In this document: one piece after another, positions 17,864 through 26,375 of the stretch
How positions within the stretch are numbered: the stretch's first letter is position 1
How the letters are laid out: the number at the start of each line of letters is the position of its first letter
Source: Prosthecobacter sp.
GTDB lineage: Bacteria; Verrucomicrobiota; Verrucomicrobiia; Verrucomicrobiales; Verrucomicrobiaceae
Direction: 5' to 3'
Assembly: GCA_019186985.1 (NCBI GenBank)
Contig: JABARQ010000047.1
Span: forward strand, 124,001-188,000
DNA length: 64,000 bases
The notes under the pieces: generated by a model
What the model was told of the DNA's origin: nothing
Database searches by the model: none
The model's input: the letters and a program-made list of their open reading frames with translations, nothing else
Position numbers and translations under genes: made by a program

Positions 17864-19342
17864 ATGAACGCCTCGCCTTCCCGTAGATTCGACTGGCAGT
17901 CGAATCCCAATCACCCAGCGGCTTCGATTGCCAATCGAAGCTACAGCCGCCGCGCCCTCCTCTCCCGCGCCTCCACCGGCTTCGGCATGGCCGCGCTCGC
18001 TGGTCTCATGCAGGAAGAATCCCAAGCCGCACTCGTGAACCGAGCCAAGCGTTTCGCGCCCAAGGCACGCAGCGTGATCTTCCTCTACATGAGCGGCGGC
18101 GTGTCCCACGTCGATTCCTTCGACCACAAGCCGATGCTCAAGAAGTTCGAGGGCAAGCCGATGCCGGTGGCAGTCAAAAAGACGCAGTTCAACAACAACG
18201 GCACCGTTCAGCCCTCGCACTGGGACTTCAAACGCTACGGCCAGTCCGGCATCGAGGTGAGTGATCTCTTCCCGCAGATCGGCGGCGTGATCGATAACAT
18301 CTGCCAGCTCCGCAGCATGACGGCGAAGTTCAGCGAGCATGCGCAGGGGAACTTCTTCATGCACTCCGGCTTTCCCTTCCTCGGCTTCCCCAGCGCCGGA
18401 GCCTGGACGAGCTATGGCCTCGGCAGCGAATCACGCGACCTGCCCGGCTACGTCGTGCTGCAAAGCGGCGGCGCGACCACACCGCATGGCGGCGTGGGGC
18501 TTTTCAGCAATGGCTTCCTGCCCGCGCAGCACCAGGCCAGCATCGTGAAGGCCGATGAGGCCGAAGCCGTCGCCAACATCCGCCCGCGGCAGCCGCAGGA
18601 CCTTCAGCGCCGCCAGCTCGACTTCATCGGCGCGATGGACCAGCGCTTTGCCAGCGCCACGCAGCATGACACGCACATCGAAGCCGCCATTTCGAACTAC
18701 GAGATGGCCTGGCGCATGCAGGCCGCCGTGCCCGACCTCTGCGACATCTCCGGCGAGAGCGAGGCGACGAAAAAGCTCTACGGCCTCGACGATCCCGAGC
18801 CGAAAAAAGCCGCCTACGCCCGTCAGTGCCTGCTCGCCCGCCGACTCGTCGAACGTGGCGTGCGCTTCATCGAGCTCAGCACGCTGGCCTACAACCTCGG
18901 CGGCGGCAATGCGGCCAATCCTTGGGACCATCACGGCGCGATCAAGGAAGGCCACGGCAAGATGGCGAACCAGGTCGACCAGCCCATCGCCGCGCTCATC
19001 AAGGACCTCAAAGCCCGCGGCCTGCTCGACAGCACGCTCATCGTCTGGGCCGGCGAATTCGGTCGCACGCCCTTCGCCCAGGGGACCAACGGCCGCGACC
19101 ACAATCCCTACGGCTTCACCGTCTGGATGGCCGGCGGCGGCGTCAAAGGCGGCCACATCTACGGCGCGACGGATGAGTTCGGCTACAATGCCACCGAAAA
19201 CGTCTGCACCGTCTATGACATGTGGGCCACCGTGCTTCACCTCATGGGCCTCGACCACGAACAGCTCACCTACCGCTTCGGCGGCCGCGATCTCCGGCTC
19301 ACCGATGTGCACGGGAATGTGCTGCGAGAGATCATCTCCTGA
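17864..19342 (+). CDS. DUF1501 (sulfatase-like fold) secreted protein
   Basis: A longer frame from 17720 reads through a palindromic repeat, so I start at ATG 17864 (492 residues). The N-terminus carries [21 protein letters not shown], a Tat-type signal like those of other DUF1501 proteins. The body is typical: [77 protein letters not shown] and a closing NVLREII. These proteins belong to the alkaline-phosphatase/sulfatase superfamily and are encoded next to DUF1549/DUF1553 cytochrome proteins, as here. About 22 residues between the initiator Met and the Tat motif are encoded by a second palindromic element, so the export signal begins unusually late. Confidence 0.85.
   Translation: MNASPSRRFDWQSNPNHPAASIANRSYSRRALLSRASTGFGMAALAGLMQEESQAALVNRAKRFAPKARSVIFLYMSGGVSHVDSFDHKPMLKKFEGKPMPVAVKKTQFNNNGTVQPSHWDFKRYGQSGIEVSDLFPQIGGVIDNICQLRSMTAKFSEHAQGNFFMHSGFPFLGFPSAGAWTSYGLGSESRDLPGYVVLQSGGATTPHGGVGLFSNGFLPAQHQASIVKADEAEAVANIRPRQPQDLQRRQLDFIGAMDQRFASATQHDTHIEAAISNYEMAWRMQAAVPDLCDISGESEATKKLYGLDDPEPKKAAYARQCLLARRLVERGVRFIELSTLAYNLGGGNAANPWDHHGAIKEGHGKMANQVDQPIAALIKDLKARGLLDSTLIVWAGEFGRTPFAQGTNGRDHNPYGFTVWMAGGGVKGGHIYGATDEFGYNATENVCTVYDMWATVLHLMGLDHEQLTYRFGGRDLRLTDVHGNVLREIIS
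17883..17944. repeat. 62-bp inverted-repeat element within the N-terminal coding region of DUF1501
   Basis: GATTCGACTGGCAGTCGAATC and GCTTCGATTGCCAATCGAAGC-like hairpins lie head to head. The two ends, starting GTAGATTCGACTGG (17883) and ending CAATCGAAGCTAC (17944), are also inverted repeats of each other with a few mismatches. It translates to a Trp/Asn/Arg-rich segment just before the twin-arginine region. Confidence 0.65.
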
Positions 19343-19391
19343 CCGCGCTGAACCAAAAGTGCAACTTCAGGACCGGCGCCGGGAGATGCGC

Positions 19392-20264
19392 TCAGCGGAA
19401 ATAACCCGTCACCTTCAGCCTGCGGCCGAAGATCCTGTCACCTGCGGCCACATAAAGGATGTCGTGGTCCTTGCCGGCAAACTCGCAGCTGACCACCTTG
19501 CCGTCCGCCACCGGCTTCGCGATGATGCCGGCAAGACGGCCCGCAGGATCAAACACCTGCACACCGAGCTCGGTGGTGACGAAGATCCGCCCCTTGGACT
19601 CTGTGGTCGCTCCGTCGCCTGAAGCCGTTTCCTTGCCCACGGGAAGCCACATGGTCATGAAGGGCGCGCCGCCGGTCAGCGTGCCGTCATCCTCAATCCT
19701 CCAGGCCCAGACATGCCTGCCGCCATGCTCGGAGACAAACAGCGTGCGCTCATCCGGAGAGATCGTGATGCCGTTCGGCTTCGCCACCCTGCCCTGGTCT
19801 GCGATGATGTGCTTCCCGTCCTTGGTGACAAGGTGGATCATCTGCGTCGGAGTCTCCGTAAAATAGACATGCCCGGCCTTGCTGACGACGAGGTCGTTGC
19901 ATTTCACACCCGTGAGCAGCACCTGCACCTCGCCCTTCATGGTGATGGCGATGATGCGCTGCTCCTTGTTGTGGCAGGCGTAGAACCTTCCGTCCGGACC
20001 GATCTGAAGACCGCTGATTCCCGGCAGGCTGTCGAGAAACAGGTCCACCTTGCCGGTGCCGGCATCCAGCTTGTGGATGCCTTTCCCGGCCTTCACATCC
20101 GTGAAGAAGAGGTTGCCATCGGCATCCACGCAGAGGCCGTCGGTGAAGGCGTAACCCGAGGCCGCCTCCTTCCAGGGCTCGGCATCGGAAAGATATTCAT
20201 GCAGGGAGGTGTCCTGGGCGCAGACCGGGGCCAGGAGGGCGAGAAGAAGGAGCAGGGGCTTCAT
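19392..20264 (-). CDS. SMP-30/gluconolactonase-like secreted beta-propeller protein
   Basis: The start at 20264 gives MKPLLLLLALLAPVCAQ, a signal peptide with a possible lipobox-like end; product 290 residues. The body is a six-bladed propeller of the SMP-30/LRE type: FTDGLCVDADGNLFFTD, GISGLQIGPDGRFYACHNKEQRII, CNDLVVSKAGHVYFTET, KPNGITISPDERTLFVSEHGGRHVW. The conserved acidic and Asn residues that bind the divalent metal (NDLV, NGI) are present. Members hydrolyse sugar lactones. The upstream esterase gene ends 47 bases before, on the same strand, so the two are likely co-expressed for extracellular sugar-ester or lactone breakdown. Confidence 0.82.
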   Translation of the reverse strand: MKPLLLLLALLAPVCAQDTSLHEYLSDAEPWKEAASGYAFTDGLCVDADGNLFFTDVKAGKGIHKLDAGTGKVDLFLDSLPGISGLQIGPDGRFYACHNKEQRIIAITMKGEVQVLLTGVKCNDLVVSKAGHVYFTETPTQMIHLVTKDGKHIIADQGRVAKPNGITISPDERTLFVSEHGGRHVWAWRIEDDGTLTGGAPFMTMWLPVGKETASGDGATTESKGRIFVTTELGVQVFDPAGRLAGIIAKPVADGKVVSCEFAGKDHDILYVAAGDRIFGRRLKVTGYFR

Positions 20265-20311
20265 GGTGGATGCGGTGTGTCGGGCGAGGGTGGATGGATC
20301 GGCACCAGCAG

Positions 20312-21193
20312 TCACTTTCTCCACAGCCAGCGCAGAGTGTCGGGCAGCAGGGCCGCGCCATGCCTGCCGTTGTGCGTGCCTTCCCCGAGGACGAACTGGT
20401 AATCATAACCGGCAAACTTGAGCGCGGCGGCCATGTCCTCGTTGGCCAGCGGCCAGTTGCCGAACTGGTTGTCGAGGTCGTTCCTGCCGTCCTGGAGAAA
20501 CACCCGCAACGGCTTCCTGTCGGTCTTGCGGATCAGCGCGGGATAGACATGACCGCCCCGGATGTTGGTGAAGCTGCCGATGTGGCTGATCACCTTGCGG
20601 AAGGCGTCCGGCCGTTCCCAGGCCACGGTGAAGGCGCAGATGCCGCCGCTGCTGTTGCCGCAGATGGCACGCTGGCCGGGATCGCTGGTGAGGTTGTAGT
20701 CCTTGGCCACGGCGGGCAGAATCTCCTCCAGCAAAAACCGGGCATGCAGGTCACCCAGCGAATCATACTCAAAGCTGCGGTTGCTGCGCGGCTTGTCCTT
20801 CGGGTCTGCCGTCGGGAAGACACCAGGCTGGATGAAGATGCCGAGGGTCACGGGCATCTCACCGCGGGCGATCAGGTTGTCGAACACCACAGGCGCACGA
20901 AACTGCCCGTCACGCTTCACAAAGCCGCCGCCATCGCAGAACACCATCACCGCGGCCGGCTTGTCCTTGGTATATTGGGCGGGAACATAGATCCACCAGT
21001 CACGCGTGGTGCCGGGATAGATCTTGGAGTCCTTCCAGGGCGGCATCTGAATGACCCTGCCCTGCGGCACGCCGGGCTGCTCCTGGGAATCCTTGCCCAG
21101 CACATATTGATCATCCTGGGGCGCGGCGAGAAGCGGCATGCCGCAGGCAAGTGTGACAAGGAGGAGGAAGAATCGGCGAGGCATCGAAGTCAT
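20312..21193 (-). CDS. Secreted esterase, enterochelin-esterase (Fes/D) type alpha/beta hydrolase
   Basis: This 293-residue protein has a signal peptide ([17 protein letters not shown]). It could also start at 21184. It has [25 protein letters not shown] (oxyanion region), nucleophile elbow [22 protein letters not shown] with a likely acidic residue, and a C-terminal [22 protein letters not shown] holding the catalytic His. This layout matches esterase D / putative-esterase family proteins that act on carbohydrate esters (acetyl or feruloyl) or siderophore esters. No siderophore genes are nearby, and the gluconolactonase-like gene follows on the same strand, so a carbohydrate-ester substrate is more likely. 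Confidence 0.8.
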   Translation of the reverse strand: MTSMPRRFFLLLVTLACGMPLLAAPQDDQYVLGKDSQEQPGVPQGRVIQMPPWKDSKIYPGTTRDWWIYVPAQYTKDKPAAVMVFCDGGGFVKRDGQFRAPVVFDNLIARGEMPVTLGIFIQPGVFPTADPKDKPRSNRSFEYDSLGDLHARFLLEEILPAVAKDYNLTSDPGQRAICGNSSGGICAFTVAWERPDAFRKVISHIGSFTNIRGGHVYPALIRKTDRKPLRVFLQDGRNDLDNQFGNWPLANEDMAAALKFAGYDYQFVLGEGTHNGRHGAALLPDTLRWLWRK

Positions 21194-21252
21194 GGGAGCC
21201 TTTCAAAACGTGGCTCGGCCGGACATGTTGCATCCTCCGGGCCCGGCAGAAC

Positions 21253-22251
21253 TCACGGCACCGTCATCCTCGCCGCGAGCTTCACCGCCTCAACCAGGCT
21301 CCTGCCGCTGGCCCTGCCCTGCCAGGCAATGTCGCAGGCGGTGCCATGATCGACGCTGGTACGCGGCACGGGCAGCCCCAGCGTGGTGTTCACGGCCGTG
21401 TCAAAGGCCAGCGCCTTGAGCGGAATGAGCGCCTGATCATGATACATGCAGACGTAGGCGTCCACCGCACGCCTCTTCGCGGCGATGAAGGCGGTGTCCG
21501 GTGGCAGCGGTCCCTCCACCTGCATGCCGGCGGCCCTGGCGGCGGTGATCGCCGGGGCGATGACGGACTCCTCCTCGCCACGACCAAACAAACCATGCTC
21601 CCCTGCGTGCGGGTTGAGGCCGCAGACCGCGATCCTGGGAGCCCGGCCCTTCACCCGGCGCACCGCATCGTGGGTGAGCTCGATGACGTCCTGAATCCGG
21701 CGTGTGCTGAGAGCCGGAACCACGTCCTGGTAACCGATGTGGACGGTGACCAGGCTGCAGATCATCTCCTCCGAGAAGAAGGTCATGCAGGAGCGTTCAG
21801 CGGCCATCTTTTCGGCAAACATCTCCGTATGCCCCGGATAGGTGATCCCGGCGGCATGCAGCGCCTCCTTGTTCAGCGGCGCCGTCGCCACGGCGGCCAC
21901 CTGGCCGGCAAGCGCGGCCTCGATGGCCTTGTTGACATAGCGAAAGCCTGCGGCTCCGGTCCTCGCGCTGACCCTGCCGGGCTCGAAGCCGTCGGCGTCA
22001 AACCCGAACAGGTCCAGCACCGCAGGTTCGTCCAGCGAACCGAATTTTTCCGGCCACTCAATCTCGCTGAGGATGCGGCGGGGGGCCGGAAGTCCTGTCT
22101 GACGGGCGCACCTCGCCAGCAGCCGGGCGTCCCCGAAGACCACGGGCACGGCAAGCCCGCGCACTTCTTCGTTCGCGAGCAGCTGGAGGCAGATTTCAGG
22201 GCCGACCCCGGCAGGGTCTCCCATGGTGACGGCAAGGATCGGCCGGGACAT
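21253..22251 (-). CDS. pdxA: 4-hydroxythreonine-4-phosphate dehydrogenase
   Basis: The start at ATG 22251 (MSRPILAVTMGDPAGVGPE) is preferred over an upstream TTG; product 332 residues. It has the PdxA signature: the nucleotide-phosphate loop GDPAGVGPE, TAPLNKEALHAAG, the metal ligand His in GHTEMFAE, HIGYQDV, CGLNPHAGEHGLFG, the second metal His region MYHDQALIPLKAL, and RTSVDHGTACDIAWQG. The enzyme oxidises and decarboxylates 4-phosphohydroxy-L-threonine in the DXP-dependent pyridoxal phosphate pathway. All ligand residues I can identify are present. It is followed on the same strand by nothing obviously related. Confidence 0.93.
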   Translation of the reverse strand: MSRPILAVTMGDPAGVGPEICLQLLANEEVRGLAVPVVFGDARLLARCARQTGLPAPRRILSEIEWPEKFGSLDEPAVLDLFGFDADGFEPGRVSARTGAAGFRYVNKAIEAALAGQVAAVATAPLNKEALHAAGITYPGHTEMFAEKMAAERSCMTFFSEEMICSLVTVHIGYQDVVPALSTRRIQDVIELTHDAVRRVKGRAPRIAVCGLNPHAGEHGLFGRGEEESVIAPAITAARAAGMQVEGPLPPDTAFIAAKRRAVDAYVCMYHDQALIPLKALAFDTAVNTTLGLPVPRTSVDHGTACDIAWQGRASGRSLVEAVKLAARMTVP

Positions 22252-22281
22252 TCGATGCAAGGGATCAGGTGATTGACGGTC

Positions 22282-22677
22282 TCACTTCACCTTGAAGAGC
22301 TCGACGTCGAAGATCAGCGCCTCGTTCGGGCCGATGTCGCGTCCTGCGCCACGCGGGCCGTAGGCCAGGCGCGAGGGAATGAAGAAGCGGAACTTCGCGC
22401 CTTCCTTCATCAGCTGCACACCCTCGGTCCAGCCGGGGATGACGCGGTTCAGCGGGAACTCAATGGTCTGGCCGCGGCGGTAGCTGCTGTCGAACACACG
22501 CCCGTCGATCAGCGTGCCCTCGTAATGCACCTCCACGATGTCAGTGGCCTTGGGGCTGCGGCCGGCACCCTCGGTGATGACCTTGTATTGAAGGCCGCTG
22601 GCGGTGACGACAACACCCTCCTTTTTGGCGTTGTCTTCGAGGAATTTTTCACCTTTGGCGAGGGCGATGTCTGACAT
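22282..22677 (-). CDS. FKBP-type peptidyl-prolyl cis-trans isomerase
   Basis: This 131-residue protein has no signal peptide and is therefore cytoplasmic. It has a short FkpA/Mip-like N-terminal helix (ALAKGEKFLEDNAKKEGVVV) followed by a complete FKBP domain: GLQYKVITEGAG, VEVHYEGTLIDGRVFDSSY, FPLNRVIPGWTEGVQLM, FFIPSRLAYGPRG and LIFDVELFKV. The aromatic pocket residues (Tyr, Phe-Asp, Trp of the PGW motif, Tyr of AYG) are all kept. It speeds proline isomerisation during protein folding. It is 30 bases from pdxA on the same strand. Confidence 0.92.
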   Translation of the reverse strand: MSDIALAKGEKFLEDNAKKEGVVVTASGLQYKVITEGAGRSPKATDIVEVHYEGTLIDGRVFDSSYRRGQTIEFPLNRVIPGWTEGVQLMKEGAKFRFFIPSRLAYGPRGAGRDIGPNEALIFDVELFKVK

Positions 22678-22811
22678 GGAATGGGTTGGGCAAGGGGTTT
22701 CGGGGGGCGAAGGCTAGCAGCAGGACGGATGGAGGCAAGCACAAGACCGCCGACCCCTGCCATGTGAATTTTCCTGATTGCAAACCTTGTTCGTCTCCGC
22801 GACCCCAGGTC

Positions 22812-23312
22812 ATGTCCTTGCTGAAACGATTCGAAGTCTGGGTGCTCATCCTCCTCGCCGCAGGAGCGGGTCTGTGGGTGGCGCTGGACCAGCCCGCCGA
22901 GGAGGGCGACCCCCGTCCATTGGAGGAGGGGCAGGCCTCCGAGGAGCCTGCGCTGGTCATCCATCGCTGCACCCTGGAACGCGACTACGGCAACGCGCGG
23001 CTGGACATCGAGCTGCGCTACCGCAACAGCAGCCCCAGGCCCCTGGTTCTGCAGCCGCCGGACGTGAGGCTGCTCACCCGTGACGGGCGCGAGGTGCCGT
23101 CGTTCATCCTGCCTGTGGAAAAGCCGCCCCAGATCGCCCCCCGCACCGCCCAGAGCGTACGACTCCGCTACTGGCTGGAGGCCGCCCATCTGAAGGGCGG
23201 GCTGAGCCTCGACATCCGGGGCAGCAGGGCTGACGTGAAATCCGACGCCGCCCTCGACCTCGAAAAGCTGGAAAACCGCAAGCCCAGGACCTGGCAGGGC
23301 GTCATTCAGTGA
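22812..23312 (+). CDS. Membrane-anchored hypothetical protein
   Basis: The ATG at 22812 gives 166 residues; a longer frame to 22686 runs through leader-like sequence. Residues 8-26 are one membrane helix (VWVLILLAAGAGLWVAL), with the rest outside the cytoplasm. The soluble part is predicted beta-rich (LVIHRCTLERDYGNARLDIELRYRN, LVLQPPDVRLLTRDGREVPSFI), which resembles the all-beta domains of accessory lipoproteins, but I recognise no family. It is convergent with the TerB-like gene, only 9 bases apart, and divergent from the FKBP gene. Confidence 0.6.
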   Translation: MSLLKRFEVWVLILLAAGAGLWVALDQPAEEGDPRPLEEGQASEEPALVIHRCTLERDYGNARLDIELRYRNSSPRPLVLQPPDVRLLTRDGREVPSFILPVEKPPQIAPRTAQSVRLRYWLEAAHLKGGLSLDIRGSRADVKSDAALDLEKLENRKPRTWQGVIQ

Positions 23313-23321
23313 ACCACCCCC

Positions 23322-23681
23322 TCACTTCACCACCGGAAGCGACTGGATGAAGAGGGAGTAGAACTCGTTTTCCTCGGCGCTTTCACCGTCCGCCTCCAGG
23401 ATGGACTTGAGAATTTCGGCGGCCTCCTTCTGCACGCTGCGGCTGGAGAAAAGGGCTGCGCGTTCGTTCATGTAGTCGAACACGCTTTCATCATTCTCCG
23501 CCACCTCACGGGCCCGGGCGAAGGATTCCTCGATGAAGAGGTCCTTGGGATACTCGGACTTCCACCCTTTCTTCACAAACGCCTGCTTCAGGAGGTCCTC
23601 TTCGGCGAGTGAAACATGGGCGTCGGCATAGATGGAAAGGGCGAGTAGGTCGAAGAGCGCTTCGCGTTGCGGCTGGGTCAT
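23322..23681 (-). CDS. Small TerB-like all-helical protein
   Basis: This acidic protein of 119 residues has no signal peptide. The helical pattern (ALFDLLALSIYADAHVSLAEEDLLKQAF ... AAEILKSILEADGESAEENEFYSLFIQSL) and the paired acidic 'YADAHVSLAEED' and 'EADGESAEENE' turns resemble TerB/DjlA-N domains, in which such turns bind divalent metal. The function of TerB domains is not settled. Assignment is by pattern only. Confidence 0.55.
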   Translation of the reverse strand: MTQPQREALFDLLALSIYADAHVSLAEEDLLKQAFVKKGWKSEYPKDLFIEESFARAREVAENDESVFDYMNERAALFSSRSVQKEAAEILKSILEADGESAEENEFYSLFIQSLPVVK

Positions 23682-23766
23682 GGTGATTGCATCTTCATCC
23701 GACTAAAACCACGATGTCGATGCTGAAAAAACACTTATTTTTGCGCCCGCGCCCAAGGATGAGGCG

Positions 23767-25050
23767 CTAGTTTTCCCTGAGGCTTCGGCGGAAGTCCACG
23801 ATGCCCTCGCGCAGGCTGAACAAGCCACTCCTCCATGTGCCCAAAAGCTCCTCATGACGGGCGTGCGCAGGAAGCATTTCAAGCTGCTGAAGGGCTGCGA
23901 GGGCTTCGTTGATCCAGTTGAGGCAGCGCTTGCTCACCGCCAGCGCATAGCCGGTGTCGATGTCGATCTCCGCATCAGGCCTGCGCCCAAGCACGCCGAT
24001 GGCGGCCGCCAGCTTGCCCGAAACCTGCATGACGTTGCCGAGAAAACGGGTCAGCGGATCGTCCGGCGCAGCTTCGGATGAATTCCCCAGCCCCGCACGC
24101 CTGGCATCCTCGCAGATCCGGACGACCAGTTCACGTGCCTGACGACCGAGAGGATGTTCCTGAGCCTTGTGACGCACGGAGGCTGCTTCAGCCGCCTCAT
24201 CCAGCCTGCCCTCACCTCCGCTCTCCTCCTCCAGGTCTTCCGCAAAGCCATGGTTCAGCGTCTCCATCCACTCCCTGCGGCGCTGTTTTTCCGGCGAGTC
24301 CGCGCTGGAAGGCTCCACCCCTTCCTGGGCGTCGGCCAGGTCCTCGATGAGATGATCCCAGCCCATGACGAAGGCGATCTTCTGCTCCGACTCCTCGTCC
24401 TCCTCATATTTGTCATGAGCCTCGAGGCTGGCGTCGGTGAGCCGGTCGGATGCCTTGAGCTGCTCCTCCCACTTTTCCTCGGTGAAATCCTCCGGGCGCA
24501 GCTCGTCATCGCGCCCCGCAGCCTCGTCCCGGGACGGACGCTGGATCACGGCGGCAAGATGCTCCCTCATGGCATGCATGTTGGCCATCCTCTGCGCGGC
24601 CTCCTCATCCTCGTCCATCTGCCAGCGGTGCTCGACCACCTCGATCTGGAAGTCGGTGCTTTCCACCACGCAGCGGCCGAACCCTTCCATGAACCATTCG
24701 AGGTAGAAGCAGCTGCGCATCTCGGTGGGCATCTCATGGACGCGCCGCTCCCGGTAGGCCTGCTTCCACTCCTCCTCCGGCACGGCGAACACCTTGACCT
24801 TGCGTGAGGCGGTGATGTCACCCACCTGCCCCGTCTGGACGCCGGATCCTGGCGGAACCGCAGGCTGAGGCCGCGGGCTTGGATTCAAGAAACGCAGCCT
24901 GCTCCCCGCGATGTCCCGCCAGGCATCCCCCTGCAGGTCCAGAAGGATCGGCTCGTCACGGTCCATCACCTCCAGCCGGACCATCACACGGCCGCGCTCC
25001 GTGTTGTCCAGCTCGCCGCAGATCACGGCTTGATCAAATCTCCAGGCCAT
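23767..25050 (-). CDS. Conserved hypothetical, Glu/Asp-rich cytoplasmic protein
   Basis: This 427-residue protein has no signal peptide or membrane helix and I recognise no family. Residues 1-115 are beta-rich with many charged residues (FDQAVICGELDNTERGRVMVRLEVM). Residues 140-290 are very acidic and helical (DEDEEAAQRM, KYEEDEESEQK, EDLEEESGGEGRL), possibly disordered or coiled coil. Residues 310-420 form a neater helical domain (RELVVRICEDARRAG, RCLNWINEALAALQQLE). It is divergent from the acetyltransferase-like gene (59 bases). The acidic middle would suit a protein-binding scaffold, but this is a guess. Confidence 0.55.
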   Translation of the reverse strand: MAWRFDQAVICGELDNTERGRVMVRLEVMDRDEPILLDLQGDAWRDIAGSRLRFLNPSPRPQPAVPPGSGVQTGQVGDITASRKVKVFAVPEEEWKQAYRERRVHEMPTEMRSCFYLEWFMEGFGRCVVESTDFQIEVVEHRWQMDEDEEAAQRMANMHAMREHLAAVIQRPSRDEAAGRDDELRPEDFTEEKWEEQLKASDRLTDASLEAHDKYEEDEESEQKIAFVMGWDHLIEDLADAQEGVEPSSADSPEKQRRREWMETLNHGFAEDLEEESGGEGRLDEAAEAASVRHKAQEHPLGRQARELVVRICEDARRAGLGNSSEAAPDDPLTRFLGNVMQVSGKLAAAIGVLGRRPDAEIDIDTGYALAVSKRCLNWINEALAALQQLEMLPAHARHEELLGTWRSGLFSLREGIVDFRRSLREN

Positions 25051-25109
25051 GCGCGATGTATGATGGAGACGGTTTGGGAAGCAAGAACGAAGGCGGATGA
25101 ACTTTCAGG

Positions 25110-26135
25110 ATGCAGCCTTCGATCATGCGGCGAGATTTGCAGATGCCCGCCCAGATCAGCCCGTTCCAGGACAGCCCTTCCGCGCGTGCGGAACTGGTGC
25201 CTTTCCTGATGCGGCAGTTCCAGGGAGAAGGCGCCTGTGATGCGGACCAATGGCTGCGCCGGCTTGCCTACTGGTGGGACGAAAACCCTTTCGCAGACGC
25301 CCATCCATGCAGGGGCTGGCTGCTTCGGGACGCCGGTGTCGTCGTCGGTTTTCTCGGCGTCATCCCGACACTGTATGAAGACGCCTGCGGCACGCCGGTC
25401 CCGGGCCTGATCGCCACCTCCTGGGCCGTGGCCGAAGCTCATCGTCATGCCGCCCTGCCGATGGGCATGATGCTGCAGCGCGCCGGCCGCGACTGCGTGA
25501 TGGTGGATTCCACGCCAAGCCCTGAGGTGCGCAGGCTGCTGCAACACTGGGGCTGGACCGCGCAAACCCAGGTCAGGCACAGCCTCGTCTGGCGCGGCGC
25601 CCTGGGCGGCATCCTGGCCGGCATCGGCGGCCACGCGCCCTGGCCGCCGCGCGCAGACCGGAGGATCGTCTCGGACCCCCGCCTGGTGACCCGGATTGCT
25701 CCAGCGCCCACCCCCGGCCGGCTGCAGAAGCACGTCACCCCCGGATACCTGAGCTGGTATGTGAAGTCGCCGATGCGCGAGCATCATTTCCTCGCCGTCA
25801 TCGACACCGGCGGAGCCCTGTCATCCTACCTGGTCATGACACGCCGCAGCCTCCGGGGAATCCCTTCCTGGATGGTTGTCGACTGGTTCACCACGGAATC
25901 AACCCATGAGGAGCTTCATGCCCTGGTCTTCCATCTGATGGATCATTCACCCGGCGCTCAGCATGCCTGGAGGCCCTTCATCAGCCTCCCTTCCTTTCCG
26001 GACGATGATCCCTGGAAGGGCCTGCCGGTCTTCTTCAGCCGTGAGGAAGCCGTCTGCCACCATCACTGGATCCCCTCATGTCTGGCGGCCTCACCGGTCA
26101 GGCATGTGATCGGCGAAGGTGACTGGGGGCTATGA
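25110..26135 (+). CDS. GNAT-like acyltransferase-fold protein
   Basis: The frame gives 341 residues from ATG 25110; ATGs at 25124 and 25142 are possible starts. The beginning FMRQF and the WLRRLAYWWDENPFADAHPCRGWLL segment, then VVGFLGVIPTLYED and VAEAHRHAALPMGMMLQRAG, follow the GNAT-type N-acetyltransferase pattern seen in polysaccharide and exosortase-associated loci, with the second half being a repeat-like second lobe. The acetyl-CoA loop is weak. The gene converges on the acyl carrier protein gene, and the stop codons overlap by 6 bases. Its neighbourhood suggests aminoacyl or acyl transfer from that carrier, which is inference. Confidence 0.55.
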   Translation: MQPSIMRRDLQMPAQISPFQDSPSARAELVPFLMRQFQGEGACDADQWLRRLAYWWDENPFADAHPCRGWLLRDAGVVVGFLGVIPTLYEDACGTPVPGLIATSWAVAEAHRHAALPMGMMLQRAGRDCVMVDSTPSPEVRRLLQHWGWTAQTQVRHSLVWRGALGGILAGIGGHAPWPPRADRRIVSDPRLVTRIAPAPTPGRLQKHVTPGYLSWYVKSPMREHHFLAVIDTGGALSSYLVMTRRSLRGIPSWMVVDWFTTESTHEELHALVFHLMDHSPGAQHAWRPFISLPSFPDDDPWKGLPVFFSREEAVCHHHWIPSCLAASPVRHVIGEGDWGL

Positions 26136-26360
26136 AACCAGCGCCAGCACGTCGGCGGGCGTCGCAAACGAATCCGCCCTGATCCTGTCGTCGGGGATCG
26201 TCACGCCAAACTCCTGCTCCAGGGTCATCAGCAGGTCGATCGACTGGAGCGAATCCAGCCCCAGCCTGCCAAGCTCGGCGTCCATGGCAAGAGGCGCCCC
26301 CTCCGGCAGAAGCCGCAGGAAGGGACGAAGCAGGTTCAGAAGTTTTTGTTCGGCGGTCAT
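26130..26360 (-). CDS. Acyl carrier protein
   Basis: This 76-residue helical protein carries the phosphopantetheine motif GLDSLQSIDLL, with Ser37 as attachment site. Acidic residues after the motif (EQEFGVTIPDDRI) fit the ACP fold. It is not the fatty-acid synthesis acpP, which has a different sequence and normally sits in a fab cluster. It lies directly after the decarboxylase and AMP-ligase genes on the same strand, so it is probably loaded by that ligase. Confidence 0.85.
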   Translation of the reverse strand: MTAEQKLLNLLRPFLRLLPEGAPLAMDAELGRLGLDSLQSIDLLMTLEQEFGVTIPDDRIRADSFATPADVLALVS

Positions 26361-26375
26361 TCGGCAGCAGGGGGA

